A stretch of DNA of 64,000 nucleotides from Chlamydiia bacterium (GCA_030427725.1 JAUICV010000002.1:609226-673225), one strand, 5' to 3'. Shown: positions 25,850 to 36,054, numbered from the stretch's first letter. Translations and numbers: made by a program. The notes: generated by a model from the letters alone, not told the origin.

Positions 25850-26355
25850 AAGAGATAGACAAAAATAAGTTAGCTATTCGTATCTCAACTTTAGAAGATG
25901 GAGACATTATGAAAGGTTGGCTCAATGAGCCAGGGATCTTAAAATGGTTTCCCATGACCGGTGACAAAGAAGTTGAAGATTCGGTACATTTTTGGTTGAC
26001 CCATATCTCTCAAAAATCGGCATATTCTTTAACATATGATGGAAAAGTGTGTGGTATGTGTGTGCTGTACTTGCACCGCTACCAAAAGTTGAAACACCAG
26101 ACTCTTTTTGCTGTGATTTTGGATAAGGATTTTAGAGGGAAAGGTCTCGGTAAATATTTTATGGAATATGTTTTAAAAGAGGCTAAAGATACTCACCATA
26201 TTGAGAAGATTCATCTAGAAGTGTATGATGGTAACCCAGCTATTCCTCTATATGAAAAATTAGGTTTTGTTAGGTATGGGTACCACCCAAATTTTTTAAA
26301 GGAAAAGCCTGGGCAATATTTAGGGAAAATTCTTATGGAAAAAAGCTTAAAATAA
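25846..26355 (+). CDS. GNAT-family acetyltransferase, second of a pair
   Basis: 169 residues. Motif A is DKDFRGKGLGKYFMEYV; motif B is EVYDGNPAIPLYEKLGFVRYG, a more complete GNAT C-terminus than the preceding paralogue. The ATGA overlap indicates coupling in the prfB-GNAT-GNAT-yebC run. Acceptor unknown; YhhY/RimI-like N-acetyltransferases are the nearest relatives I can name. Confidence 0.9.
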   Translation: MKEIDKNKLAIRISTLEDGDIMKGWLNEPGILKWFPMTGDKEVEDSVHFWLTHISQKSAYSLTYDGKVCGMCVLYLHRYQKLKHQTLFAVILDKDFRGKGLGKYFMEYVLKEAKDTHHIEKIHLEVYDGNPAIPLYEKLGFVRYGYHPNFLKEKPGQYLGKILMEKSLK

Positions 26356-26367
26356 AGGAATCTTTTT

Positions 26368-27081
26368 GTGGCAGGGCATAGTAAGTGGGCAAATATCAAG
26401 CACAAAAAAGGAAAGGCAGATGCAGCAAAGGGAAAGCTGTTCTCTCGTGTGACAAAAGAGATTATAAGTGCTGTTAAACAAGGTGGTCCAGATCCTAAGG
26501 CGAATCCTAAGTTAAGATTAGCTCTTCAGAAGGCAAAAGCGGCTAACCTTCCTAGTGATAATATTGAAAGAAATATCAAAAAAGCTTCGAGTAAAGATCA
26601 ATCTGATTATTTTGAAATGACCTATGAGTTATATGGTCATGGAGGTGTTGGGATCATAGCTGAAGTTATGACGGATAATAAAAATCGCATCGCATCTGAT
26701 ATGCGTATTGCGACAAATAAAAAAGGTGGCTCTGTTGCAACACCTGGAGCTGTGTCGTTCAACTTTGATAGAAAAGGAATTATTCAGGTTACATCCGATG
26801 TAGACGAGGAAACTCTTTTCGAGATGGCAATTGAGAGTGGCGCTGAAGAGTTTGAAAATGATGAAGGTCTATACATTATTACCACAGAACCAGATGAGCT
26901 CTATCAAGTAAAAGAATCTTTGGAATCTAAAGACATTACAGTATCAGATGCTAATATTGAAATGATTCCAAAAACTTTTGTCGAGTGTGATGAAGAAAAG
27001 AAACAGCAAAATCTAGCCTTAATCGAATGGATTGAAAACTTAGATGATGTAGATGCTGTTTATCACAACATGACATTATAA
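26368..27081 (+). CDS. yebC: YebC/PmpR/TACO1 family protein
   Basis: 237 residues from GTG. The N-terminal signature MAGHSKWANIKHKKGKADA is followed by the three-domain fold (YELYGHGGVGIIAEVMTDNKN, GAVSFNFDRKGIIQV, DDVDAVYHNM at the end). Long annotated as a transcription regulator. The mitochondrial homologue TACO1 and recent bacterial work indicate a role in translation of polyproline stretches. It lies 12 bases after the GNAT gene. Confidence 0.97.
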   Translation: MAGHSKWANIKHKKGKADAAKGKLFSRVTKEIISAVKQGGPDPKANPKLRLALQKAKAANLPSDNIERNIKKASSKDQSDYFEMTYELYGHGGVGIIAEVMTDNKNRIASDMRIATNKKGGSVATPGAVSFNFDRKGIIQVTSDVDEETLFEMAIESGAEEFENDEGLYIITTEPDELYQVKESLESKDITVSDANIEMIPKTFVECDEEKKQQNLALIEWIENLDDVDAVYHNMTL

Positions 27082-27146
27082 AAAAAACTAGACAGAATTT
27101 GTTTAGACTATTAAAAGTCTCCTGATGGATAGTCATGGAGGTTTTA

Positions 27147-29213
27147 ATGGTTTGGCAACTCTTATCAATACTTACGTTGTGTTTTACATCGCTTAGTTGG
27201 GGGTTAATCCCTGAGGTTCATACTCAGGAGGAATTATCAAAACTGTACCTAAAGTCTCCAGGGGACGTATCGAAGGTAACAGCTCAAGCAATCTCAGATT
27301 TTTATCAAGGGTTGAAATCGTTTACAAAAGTTGAAGCGGATCAAAGAACTCCTGAAAACACTTTAAAAGCTTGGGATAGACTGTCTTGGAATTTGATTAA
27401 TTATTTTGAATATTTCTTAGGCCTTTCAATGGTAGAGCCTAAGGAAGATTTAAGAGAGGCTTATTCCAATGCCTACCAAAAGCTTCATGGTATTTATGTT
27501 AAAACCTTAGCAGATCTTCCAGAGATTTATACAAGTTTAAAGCAGTTAGAATCGCGAATGATGCACGGTCATCTGCTGTTAAATGCAGAAGATAGGTATT
27601 ACCTAAAAGATCTTTTAAGTAACTTTGAGTTAGAAGGGATGCATTTATCTTCTGAAAAAAGAGAAAAGCTTAAGGCGATAAAGCTTGAGATGATCTCTCT
27701 TCAAGAAGCGTTTGAAAAAAACATTAGAAAAGATACATCGCATATTTTCGCCTGCGAAAATCAATTGAAAGGTGTTCCTTCTCAAGTTGTTGATAATTTA
27801 AAGAAAAATGGAAAAAACCAATTTGTCTTAGCTTGCGATTATCCAACTTATTTTGCTGTCATGAGACAGTGTGAGAATGAAGATATCCGACAATCTTTGT
27901 ATAGAGCGTTTTCAAATAGAGCCTATCCTGAAAATATTTCTATTTTGCATCAGCTGCTAGCTAAGCGTGATAATATGGCAAAGCTTCTTGGATTCCCAAG
28001 TTATGCGCATATGGAGTTGTCGACTCAAATGGCCAAAAGTCCAGAGACTGTGCAAAATTTTTTAGCCAAACTTAAAAAGTCTTCAGGTCACTATCAAAAA
28101 GATGAACTTGAAAAATACCTTCAATCAGTCGGCTCTGAATTTCGATTAAATGAAAGTGGCAAACTGAACCCGTGGGATATTTCATATATCCAGGAAAAAT
28201 ATTTAAAGAAAACACTCCAACTCGATCAAGAAAAAATAAGAGAATATTTTCCATTTGACTCAACAGTAAACGGTCTTATTTCGGTCTATGAAAGATTTTT
28301 CAATCTAAAAATAGATAGAGAAAAAACAAATGGGCTTTGGAGTGAAGAGGTTATTACTCTAAAAATTACAGATAATAAATCAAAAAAGCTTTTGGGCTAT
28401 CTTATGTTAGATCTTTTCCCAAGAGCGAATAAATACTCTCACGCTTGTCATGTAACAATTGTTCCGGGAATCGAAAAACAAGATCAAAGCTATATTCCAA
28501 CAGTAAGTCTTGTAATTGCAAATTTTTCAAAGCCAACAAGTAACAAACCTTCTTTACTATCACATATGCAGGCTAAAACGTTCTTTCATGAATTTGGACA
28601 CGCTATCCATGCAATGCTTGGAAAAACAAAATATTTCGGAACCTCTGGAACGAATACCAAAGTCGATTTTGTTGAGCTTCCCTCACAGATATTAGAAGAG
28701 TGGCTTTGGGATAAAGACATTCTTAAAATGGTAAGCTCTCACTATCAAACAAAAAAGAGTTTACCAGACGATATGATCGAGAGTCTTTTAACAAGTAGAT
28801 CATTAAGTAGTGCAAGTTTTATTGCGCAGCAATGCTTTTTATCAAGGCTGTCTTTAGATTATCACTTAGAGGGAGAGCTAAAAGATACCACAAAACTATA
28901 TGAAAACATCCGAAATGAGATGGATCTTATAGCAAGCCATGATCCTAAAACTCATTACCAGGCATCTTTTGGACACTTAAGAGAATATGCTTCAAGATAT
29001 TATGGATATCTTTGGTCTAGGGTTTTTGCTGCAGATCTGTTTGAAAAAATTAAACGAAAAGGTCTTCTAAATTCAGAAATTGGAACTCTGTATAGAAAAA
29101 AAGTTTTATCTCATGGTGGAGGGAAAGATCCAAGTGAGATGTTAAGAGATTTTCTTGGAAGAGATCCAAACCAAAGAGCTTTTTTTCAGATCATGCAAAT
29201 TGGTCAAAATTAA
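27147..29213 (+). CDS. Exported M3-family oligopeptidase (PepF-like)
   Basis: 688 residues from ATG 27147, with GGAGG 5 bases upstream; the ATG 12 bases earlier contains that site. A signal peptide is likely (VWQLLSILTLCFTSLSWG). The zinc site is FFHEFGHAIHAML, with the third ligand expected in DFVELPSQILEEW, as in M3 thimet oligopeptidases and oligoendopeptidase F. The C-terminal SRVFAADLFE is another family mark. It should cleave short peptides in the periplasm or be secreted. Confidence 0.9.
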   Translation: MVWQLLSILTLCFTSLSWGLIPEVHTQEELSKLYLKSPGDVSKVTAQAISDFYQGLKSFTKVEADQRTPENTLKAWDRLSWNLINYFEYFLGLSMVEPKEDLREAYSNAYQKLHGIYVKTLADLPEIYTSLKQLESRMMHGHLLLNAEDRYYLKDLLSNFELEGMHLSSEKREKLKAIKLEMISLQEAFEKNIRKDTSHIFACENQLKGVPSQVVDNLKKNGKNQFVLACDYPTYFAVMRQCENEDIRQSLYRAFSNRAYPENISILHQLLAKRDNMAKLLGFPSYAHMELSTQMAKSPETVQNFLAKLKKSSGHYQKDELEKYLQSVGSEFRLNESGKLNPWDISYIQEKYLKKTLQLDQEKIREYFPFDSTVNGLISVYERFFNLKIDREKTNGLWSEEVITLKITDNKSKKLLGYLMLDLFPRANKYSHACHVTIVPGIEKQDQSYIPTVSLVIANFSKPTSNKPSLLSHMQAKTFFHEFGHAIHAMLGKTKYFGTSGTNTKVDFVELPSQILEEWLWDKDILKMVSSHYQTKKSLPDDMIESLLTSRSLSSASFIAQQCFLSRLSLDYHLEGELKDTTKLYENIRNEMDLIASHDPKTHYQASFGHLREYASRYYGYLWSRVFAADLFEKIKRKGLLNSEIGTLYRKKVLSHGGGKDPSEMLRDFLGRDPNQRAFFQIMQIGQN

Positions 29214-29650
29214 ATTTAATCAAACAAGTTGGTTTTAATTTTTGCATAAAGCAACGCTGTACAGCTTGAAGATACTTGAAAGTGATAGCAGGGCTAATCT
29301 TACTCCGTAAAATACTCAGGGGTTCGGCTTTAACTGAGTCAGGTGATATATGATGGAAGCTTTAGATGCTGATTGAATCAATTACTATGAGTTGAGTGTA
29401 ACCATTTGAAACAGTCAAGTTTAAGTCTTTAAAAAGGCCTGTTTCGAGATCAAAAGTTGATATTTTGGCAAGGCTCTATCAACGACTAAATAATATTTCT
29501 TGAATTTTGTTTCATAAGATTTTAAAAATCATCTATTTAAACTAAAAGTCCTCATCAAACCAAACGAAGTTAAAAAAAAAAGTTGATACAGTGTGTTTCT
29601 TTTGTTAAATTGAAAACGATAGTGAAAATATTATAGAGGTTTTGATCGAT
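29214..29650. other. 437-base intergenic stretch, no gene found
   Basis: Stops are frequent in all frames and I could not match the short open segments to a known family. A G-free run of A near 29574 lies shortly before the first gene of the following paralogue pair. It may hold that pair's promoter or decayed DNA. Confidence 0.5.
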
Positions 29651-30796
29651 ATGAAGATAGGTTCTAATCACAATAATCATTCGCATGGTCAACATGGAGA
29701 TTTGCCTATTCACCAAAAAGTTTTGGAGGAAATCCATAAAACGCATGAAAAAATCCAATCTGATCATAATCTAACTCCCGATGAGAGACATGAAATGAGC
29801 AATAAGCTCAAACATTTGGAAGATGAACTTAATGATATTCATAGAGGCCGTGGGAGTGATGCTGATAAAGCCAAAGAGTATGAAGGTATATTAAAGAAGT
29901 GCTCAGAATTATCTTCTTCAGGACAAAATAATTTACTTAAAACAACGGAACACCATCATTGCCTGAATGTGATAGCGGACGCGATTTCAAATCTTCAGAA
30001 GGATTCAAGCCTAACGCCCTATGAAATTAAATTTGGAATTAAGGTGCTGAATAGTATGAAAAGAGAGGCGAATGTAATAGACGCTTCAAAAATGCAAGAT
30101 ATTGATAAGGTCGCTAAATATCACCATCTCGAAGCGAAAGTACGTCATTTTGATCCTGGCTATCCTCATAACTTTGATCCCAACAATCCTAGAGAAAATG
30201 TAGACTATGTTGTTCTGTTTTCATTTCTTCCTACCAAAGCAGTTTATCCGGGACAACAGATTCCTATGCTAAAATCAGTTCCCGGAGCAGATGATGAAAC
30301 TATGTCTGCGTATAACAAGGTTTATTTTACGGCACAATCAACTATAGAACAACTTTCTAAAAACCTTACGCCTCAAAATAAAGAGAGATTAGCCTGTATT
30401 AAGACGATAATAAATCGAATGCTAAAATTTGCAAACAAGGTAATCTCATCGGTATATACCGATGAGAGCAAAAATGGATTTTGTCAATATATAACAAATA
30501 ACATAAGCGCTTTGATTGACGTATTTCCATACTTGCCAATTAGTCCAGTTCAGATGTCTCAATCTGTAGGTCATAATGAAGGTCTAGGAATGATTAAAAA
30601 TTTTAAGACAGCGATAAGTAATAATCAAACCTTAACTGTTGGTCAAAAACAATCTGCTCTTGATGAATTAGATGAAAAAATGGAAGAAATGGAGAAAGTA
30701 AGGTTTTCTAATATTGCCGAGCAAGATAAACAAAGTGAATATGTGCGAATTTTCCAAGAAGCTGAATTGATCTATAATAAAACGGAGCAAATGTGA
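29651..30796 (+). CDS. Unrecognised helical protein, tandem paralogue 1
   Basis: 381 residues from ATG 29651, chosen to match the start of paralogue 2. The N-terminus is His-rich (SNHNNHSHGQHGD), followed by a conserved helical block (LPIHQKVLEEIHKTHEKIQS, HEMSNKLKHLEDEL). The middle is variable, and the last ~75 residues are conserved (MIKNFKTAISNNQTL, KQSALDELDEKMEEMEKVR, EYVRIFQEAELIYNKTEQM). No membrane segment or known domain. Probably a secreted or structural coiled-coil protein. The His cluster could bind metal (inference). Confidence 0.75.
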   Translation: MKIGSNHNNHSHGQHGDLPIHQKVLEEIHKTHEKIQSDHNLTPDERHEMSNKLKHLEDELNDIHRGRGSDADKAKEYEGILKKCSELSSSGQNNLLKTTEHHHCLNVIADAISNLQKDSSLTPYEIKFGIKVLNSMKREANVIDASKMQDIDKVAKYHHLEAKVRHFDPGYPHNFDPNNPRENVDYVVLFSFLPTKAVYPGQQIPMLKSVPGADDETMSAYNKVYFTAQSTIEQLSKNLTPQNKERLACIKTIINRMLKFANKVISSVYTDESKNGFCQYITNNISALIDVFPYLPISPVQMSQSVGHNEGLGMIKNFKTAISNNQTLTVGQKQSALDELDEKMEEMEKVRFSNIAEQDKQSEYVRIFQEAELIYNKTEQM

Positions 30797-30918
30797 TTTG
30801 ATATCTTTCAAAAAGAGATGTAATTGCACTTATACTAACGGAAATATAAATAGTTAGAACAAATTTAGCTGTAATATAATTTAAAACAAACAAAAAATTT
30901 AAAAAAAAGGAGATTAAA

Positions 30919-32043
30919 ATGAGGGTGAACTCTAACCATGACATCCACTCCCATGGGCATCACGGAGATTTGCCTATTCACCAAAAAGTTTTGGAGGAAA
31001 TTCATAAAACACATGAAAAGATTCAATCTGATCACAACTTAACTCCTGATGAAAAACATGAAATGAGCAATAAGCTCAAACATTTGGAAGATGAAGTTAA
31101 TTCGGTTCAAAGAGGAAGAGGAAGTGATGCTGAAAAATCTAAAGCTTATGAAGATATTCTAAGTCAATGTTCTGATATAGCTTCTGTCCAGAAAAATAAT
31201 TTAAAGGGTAGCACTGAGTATGAAAAGTGCATCGATAGCATAAAAAACCAGATTGCACACGTACTGAACTCTGATGAATTTAATGGGTATCAGAAAACAC
31301 AGCTTAAAGAGATGTTAACTCCAATGGAAACTCAGGCCACTACAATTAGGAACAATCCACATTTAACTGAATTCCAGAAAATAGCTAGATACAATAAATT
31401 GAAGGATTTATCCAAGGATATAGCAGGAAACGATCCAGATGCCGCTGCTTCTTATTATTGTGTTGGGCATTTTCTGCCTGAAAAGCCACTTGATCCGGGA
31501 AAAGAATATACTCTACCGTCAAAAATAGAGGTTCCAACGTCTTGTCAGGACGACTATAATAAACTTTACAATGCGGTGATTCAATATCAAAAAGAGTTGT
31601 CAACTCAATTGGGTCCTAATCAAAAATATCAACTTACTACGGCTAATTATGTTTTTAGACATATGTTAATTACGCTGAATACGGTTATAAAAGAAGGTTT
31701 AGGTGGTAGTCAATTAGATGATCAATACATTACTAGTATGGGGCTAACAGCAAGCTCATTATACAAAGGAGTCAACTATCTTCCAAACGGTCCTTCTCCT
31801 TCACAAAGTTCCATAGGGTGTAATGAAGCTTTAGATATGATTAAAAGCTTTAAGATAGATGTAAGTAATAATCAAAGTTTAAATGTTAATCAGAAACAAT
31901 CTACTCTTGATGGTTTAGATAAAAAAATGAAAGAAATGGAGAAAGTAAGATCTTCTAATATTTCCGAGCAAGATAAACAAAATAAATATGCTCGAATCTT
32001 CCAAGAGGCCGAATTACTTTATAATACAACTGATCAAATGTAA
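30919..32043 (+). CDS. Unrecognised helical protein, tandem paralogue 2
   Basis: 374 residues; AAGGAG 7 bases before the ATG. It shares with paralogue 1 the His-rich start (NSNHDIHSHGHHGD), the first ~75 residues at near identity and the C-terminal block (MIKSFKIDVSNNQSL, MKEMEKVRSSNISEQDKQNK). The central ~230 residues have diverged. The N-terminal DNA is almost identical over about 190 bases (offset 1268), which suggests recent duplication or gene conversion. Confidence 0.75.
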   Translation: MRVNSNHDIHSHGHHGDLPIHQKVLEEIHKTHEKIQSDHNLTPDEKHEMSNKLKHLEDEVNSVQRGRGSDAEKSKAYEDILSQCSDIASVQKNNLKGSTEYEKCIDSIKNQIAHVLNSDEFNGYQKTQLKEMLTPMETQATTIRNNPHLTEFQKIARYNKLKDLSKDIAGNDPDAAASYYCVGHFLPEKPLDPGKEYTLPSKIEVPTSCQDDYNKLYNAVIQYQKELSTQLGPNQKYQLTTANYVFRHMLITLNTVIKEGLGGSQLDDQYITSMGLTASSLYKGVNYLPNGPSPSQSSIGCNEALDMIKSFKIDVSNNQSLNVNQKQSTLDGLDKKMKEMEKVRSSNISEQDKQNKYARIFQEAELLYNTTDQM

Positions 32044-32165
32044 TTTTTGAGAAGACCTCTAATTTTCTCGATATAGAATGAGATAAACTGGTAAGGGAAA
32101 TTTTAAAACTATGTCTTTTGGCTTGGAGAGGTTGTGTAGGGTTTATAAAGCTAGATTTTTTGTCT

Positions 32166-33014
32166 TTAAAGAAGATTTTTAATCACTTTTGAACAAACAA
32201 ATCGATCGGATAACACAATAACAATTGGGCCATCAAACTTTGGAAAGCTTTTTTTTAAGCTTGCAGCTAGAGGGGTAATGCCTTTGGCTTCAACAAAGAT
32301 TTGATGGTGCTTAAATAGCCACTGCATAGCATTGTTAATGTCTTTTTCTGAAACGTTAATATGAGAATCTTCTTTAGTTTTTGCGCTTTGACCTTTTAGT
32401 GAGCTTGAAATAACTTTATAGCCTCCATCTAGGCTTAAGAGATAGAATCTAGCCCCTTCAATTAATCCAACCTCATGATCTGGCATAATAAGCGTTGCCA
32501 TTTGTGGCACATCTTCTAAGATCTCTTTAACCAATGCTCCGCCGCAGACCTTATAACTAGGTTCTTCGTCAGTATCAATAAAATGATAGCCTTCTTTCTC
32601 AGAAAGTTTTTTAGCAGCTTTTTTGAGAGTTTGAGGTGTTTTATTTGTTAAAAAGTGTATTTTTGCGCCATAGCCAAAGATTTTTTCCTGAAAATCAGGA
32701 TTCAAAGATTTTGGAGCGTATATATGGCACTCAATATTGTGCATGAAACAAATATAGGCATAGGCCAAGGAAAAGTATTCATCAGATGCTAAAGCTAGTC
32801 CTTGGTTGAGCTGAGCGTTTGCCAAGGTAGAAAAGTGATAATGCGCGCATCTTAACTTGTAAGATCCAGAAACCTGCATATTCTCCAACTTAAAAATAAC
32901 GGGAGTTTGCAAGTAGTCGGATAAGACCTTCGAGTACTCGATAGGCGTTTTGTTATACCACTGCCTATAATACCTATCAGCTTTTTTGATGCCAGTTAAT
33001 GTCAGTGAATTCAT
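32166..33014 (-). CDS. Degenerate fold-type II PLP-enzyme-like protein (threonine dehydratase fold)
   Basis: 282 residues from ATG 33014; the start fits the family (LTLTGIKKADRYYRQWYNKTPIEYS resembles the IlvA/serine dehydratase opening). The PLP lysine block survives as ENMQVSGSYKLR (Lys53). The usual S-x-G-N-H loop is ASDEYFSLAY, and the glycine-rich phosphate loop GGGGL is replaced by MPDHEVGL. Length (282) is short of the usual 320-330. It may be an inactive regulatory or effector relative of threonine dehydratase, or an enzyme of altered chemistry. Confidence 0.65.
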   Translation of the reverse strand: MNSLTLTGIKKADRYYRQWYNKTPIEYSKVLSDYLQTPVIFKLENMQVSGSYKLRCAHYHFSTLANAQLNQGLALASDEYFSLAYAYICFMHNIECHIYAPKSLNPDFQEKIFGYGAKIHFLTNKTPQTLKKAAKKLSEKEGYHFIDTDEEPSYKVCGGALVKEILEDVPQMATLIMPDHEVGLIEGARFYLLSLDGGYKVISSSLKGQSAKTKEDSHINVSEKDINNAMQWLFKHHQIFVEAKGITPLAASLKKSFPKFDGPIVIVLSDRFVCSKVIKNLL

Positions 33015-33229
33015 CACACTAAACTTACTATAAACGATGTCTTTGATATAAAGCGCTTTGAGCTTTAAAGCCAAGCAAAGATTTTAACATTCATTTTATT
33101 TATGTATAGGAAAATCAAAAACTAGAGGTTTTTTCGACTGAACATAAGTATAAAAAACAGATCTTTTACTTTTCTATAAATTCAATTATAAAAAAAGTTT
33201 TATGAGAATATTATTGGGGTGATGGCAGT

Positions 33230-35878
33230 TTGAATACTGAAGAAAAGAGGCTAGAAGAAAGCTTAAATAAAATCCATTATTGGAAAAAATGGGGCCCATA
33301 TGTTTCTGAAAGGCAGTGGGGGACCGTTAGAGAAGACTATAGTCAAGATGGAGATGCGTGGAGTTACTCGACTCACGAGATGGCGAGATCGCTTGCATAT
33401 AGATGGGGAGAAGATGGAATAGCTGGAATTTCTGACAATCATCAAAGGCTTTGTTTTAGCTTTGCATTTTGGAATGGTGAAGATCGCATTTTAAAAGAAA
33501 GAATTTTTGGTCTTTCAAATACTCAAGGAAATCATGGAGAAGATGTTAAAGAGTACTTTTATTATCTAGACTCAACGCCAACACACTCTTACATGAAGTA
33601 CCTCTATAAATATCCCCATAAAGCCTATCCGTATGAGGATCTTGTCAAAACAAATAAAGAACGTTCTCAAAAAGAAAGGGAATATGAACTTATCGATACG
33701 AAAGTTTTTGATGAGGATAAGTATTTCGATATTTTCATCGAGTATGCCAAAGATGGACCAGAAGATATTTACATTTATCTTAAAGTCTTTAACAGATCAG
33801 ATGAGCTTAGAAATTTGCAAGTTTTCCCCACTCTTTGGTTTAGAAATACATGGAGTCATAAAAAAGAAGCCAGAAAACCTATCTTGAATATGGGCATGAG
33901 TGGAAAAGATTTCGCATCGATAGTAACTGAAGAGATTACTTTAGGGGAGTATACCCTTTATGGACCAAAGCCTATTGAAACACTCTTTACATGCAACGAA
34001 ACAAATGCAGAAAAACTTTTCCATAAACCGAATAAAACACCCTTTGTTAAAGATGCGTTTCATAGGTACATTATTGGAGGGGAAAAAACGGCTGTTAATC
34101 CAGATCTAAAGGGAACTAAAGCTTGTTTTCATTATGTTTTGGAAGTGCCCCCAAAAGAGAGCCAAACCCTTGTCTTAAGGCTAACAAATCAAAACGCTTT
34201 GAAAAGACCCTTCTCTAGTGCAAAGAAAGTGTATAAAACCAGACTTACAGAAGCAGATGAGTTTTATGAAAAAAAACTACCAGAAACTCTCTCAGATGAT
34301 TTAAAAAATATCGAGCGGCAGGCTCTTTCAGGGATGCTTTGGTCAAAACAGTTTTACCATTATGTAGTTAGTGAATGGATTCATGGGGATAAAGCCGTTT
34401 TTGAAAAGCCACTTCAACGAAAATTAAACAGAAACAAAAATTGGCCACATCTTTATTGCGAAGATATCTTGAGTATGCCAGATAAGTGGGAGTATCCCTG
34501 GTTCGCGGCTTGGGATCTAGCCTTCCATACACTTCCACTAGCTTTGGTGGATGGAGAGTTTGCTAAAAAGCAGCTTTTAAGACTCACAAGAGAGTGGTAT
34601 ATGCATCCAAATGGACAGCTTCCAGCTTATGAGTGGGATTTTAATGACATCAATCCACCGGTTCATGCTTGGGCTAGCTTAAGGGTCTATCAAATCGATC
34701 AAAAACAAAAAGGGGAAGAAGATACTAGCTTCTTAGAATCTGTCTTTCAAAAGCTTTTGATGAACTTTACCTGGTGGGTTAATCGTGAAGATGAAGCTGG
34801 GCGTAATGTGTTTAAAGGAGGTTTCTTAGGGCTTGATAATATTTCTGTTTTTAATCGGAGTGAGCATCTTCCAGAAGGTGGAGATCTTTATCAATCAGAT
34901 GCCACGTCTTGGATGGGGATGTTTTGTTTAAATATGCTAACGATTGCCTTAGAGCTTGCAAAAACAAATAAAAGTTTTGAGGATATGGCTAGTAAATTCT
35001 ATGAACATTTTCTCTATATTTCTGAAGCGATAAATTTTGAAGAAAATCATATGCCGTCTCTTTGGGATGAAGAAGATGGGTTTTATTATGATATTCTATT
35101 AATGCCAGATGGGAACCATCAGCAGCTTAAGGTTAAGTCTCTCGTGGGGCTAATGCCTTTACTGTCGGTTACAACAATAGAAGAAGAAACACTCGAGAAA
35201 TTTGAGGGTTTTGGAAGAAGAGTTCATTGGTTTTTGAATCATCGAGATGATTTGTGTTCTAAAGTTTCTTGTCTCAGGACTCCAGGTAAAAAAAGTCGAC
35301 GTATTCTTTCTATGTTAAATAAAGATAAGCTCATAAAACTTTTAAAAGTGATGCTCGATGAAAATGAGTTTTTAAGCCCCTATGGCATAAGATCCATTGC
35401 CAAAAGTCATGAAAAAGAGCCTTATGTTTTAGAGATTAGCTCTAAAAAACACAGCGTTGATTATGAGCCTGGTGAATCAACGAACAAACTCTTTGGGGGT
35501 AATTCAAACTGGAGAGGTCCTATTTGGATGCCGATTAACGTCTTAATTATAGAAGCTCTCCAAAGGTTTCATCATTACTATGGAGATCATCTTAAAGTAG
35601 AGTGTCCAACTGGTTCTGGTAATTTTATGACGCTTTGGGAGGTTTCTCAAGAGATCTCAAAAAGACTGGTTAATATTTTTGCCAAAGATAAAAGTGGGCA
35701 AAGACCTCTTTATACGGGTAAAGAAAAATTTCAAAAAGATCCTAATTTCTCAGATTATCTATTTTTCCATGAATACTTCCATGGGGACAGTGGAGAAGGA
35801 CTTGGAGCCTCCCATCAGACTGGATGGACTGGATGTATAGCTAAGCTCATTCACCAACTTGGACTTCACTCAAAATAA
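33230..35878 (+). CDS. GH63-like glucosidase (MGH1 type)
   Basis: 882 residues from TTG, cytoplasmic-looking (no signal peptide). The alpha/alpha-barrel half contains YPWFAAWDLAFHTLPLAL, LPAYEWDFNDINPPVHAW, KGGFLGLDNISVFNRS, LYQSDATSWMGMFCLNML, GGNSNWRGPIWMPINVLIIE and SHQTGWTGCIAKLI, characteristic of bacterial GH63/MGH1 proteins such as mannosylglycerate/glucosylglycerate hydrolases and eukaryotic processing glucosidase I relatives. It should release glucose or mannose from small alpha-glucosides. Substrate uncertain. It stands alone between accessory genes. Confidence 0.8.
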   Translation: MNTEEKRLEESLNKIHYWKKWGPYVSERQWGTVREDYSQDGDAWSYSTHEMARSLAYRWGEDGIAGISDNHQRLCFSFAFWNGEDRILKERIFGLSNTQGNHGEDVKEYFYYLDSTPTHSYMKYLYKYPHKAYPYEDLVKTNKERSQKEREYELIDTKVFDEDKYFDIFIEYAKDGPEDIYIYLKVFNRSDELRNLQVFPTLWFRNTWSHKKEARKPILNMGMSGKDFASIVTEEITLGEYTLYGPKPIETLFTCNETNAEKLFHKPNKTPFVKDAFHRYIIGGEKTAVNPDLKGTKACFHYVLEVPPKESQTLVLRLTNQNALKRPFSSAKKVYKTRLTEADEFYEKKLPETLSDDLKNIERQALSGMLWSKQFYHYVVSEWIHGDKAVFEKPLQRKLNRNKNWPHLYCEDILSMPDKWEYPWFAAWDLAFHTLPLALVDGEFAKKQLLRLTREWYMHPNGQLPAYEWDFNDINPPVHAWASLRVYQIDQKQKGEEDTSFLESVFQKLLMNFTWWVNREDEAGRNVFKGGFLGLDNISVFNRSEHLPEGGDLYQSDATSWMGMFCLNMLTIALELAKTNKSFEDMASKFYEHFLYISEAINFEENHMPSLWDEEDGFYYDILLMPDGNHQQLKVKSLVGLMPLLSVTTIEEETLEKFEGFGRRVHWFLNHRDDLCSKVSCLRTPGKKSRRILSMLNKDKLIKLLKVMLDENEFLSPYGIRSIAKSHEKEPYVLEISSKKHSVDYEPGESTNKLFGGNSNWRGPIWMPINVLIIEALQRFHHYYGDHLKVECPTGSGNFMTLWEVSQEISKRLVNIFAKDKSGQRPLYTGKEKFQKDPNFSDYLFFHEYFHGDSGEGLGASHQTGWTGCIAKLIHQLGLHSK

Positions 35879-36054
35879 ATAAGGATCCATTTCATAAGAC
35901 ACATTTAAGCCTTTTAACCTCACAGGGTTATAATTCTTTTAAAGAAGCGTGGTTTTTATCAAAAGACTTCTAGTATTAAAATTAATTGTTTATTATTCAA
36001 AATAAGTTTATAATATATAATTATAAAATTATTACAAAAACAATAGGTTTTAAT

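Noticed and set aside
29214..29650. Degraded insertion sequence
   Set aside because: The gap is full of stops but no transposase motif, terminal inverted repeats or target duplication could be found.
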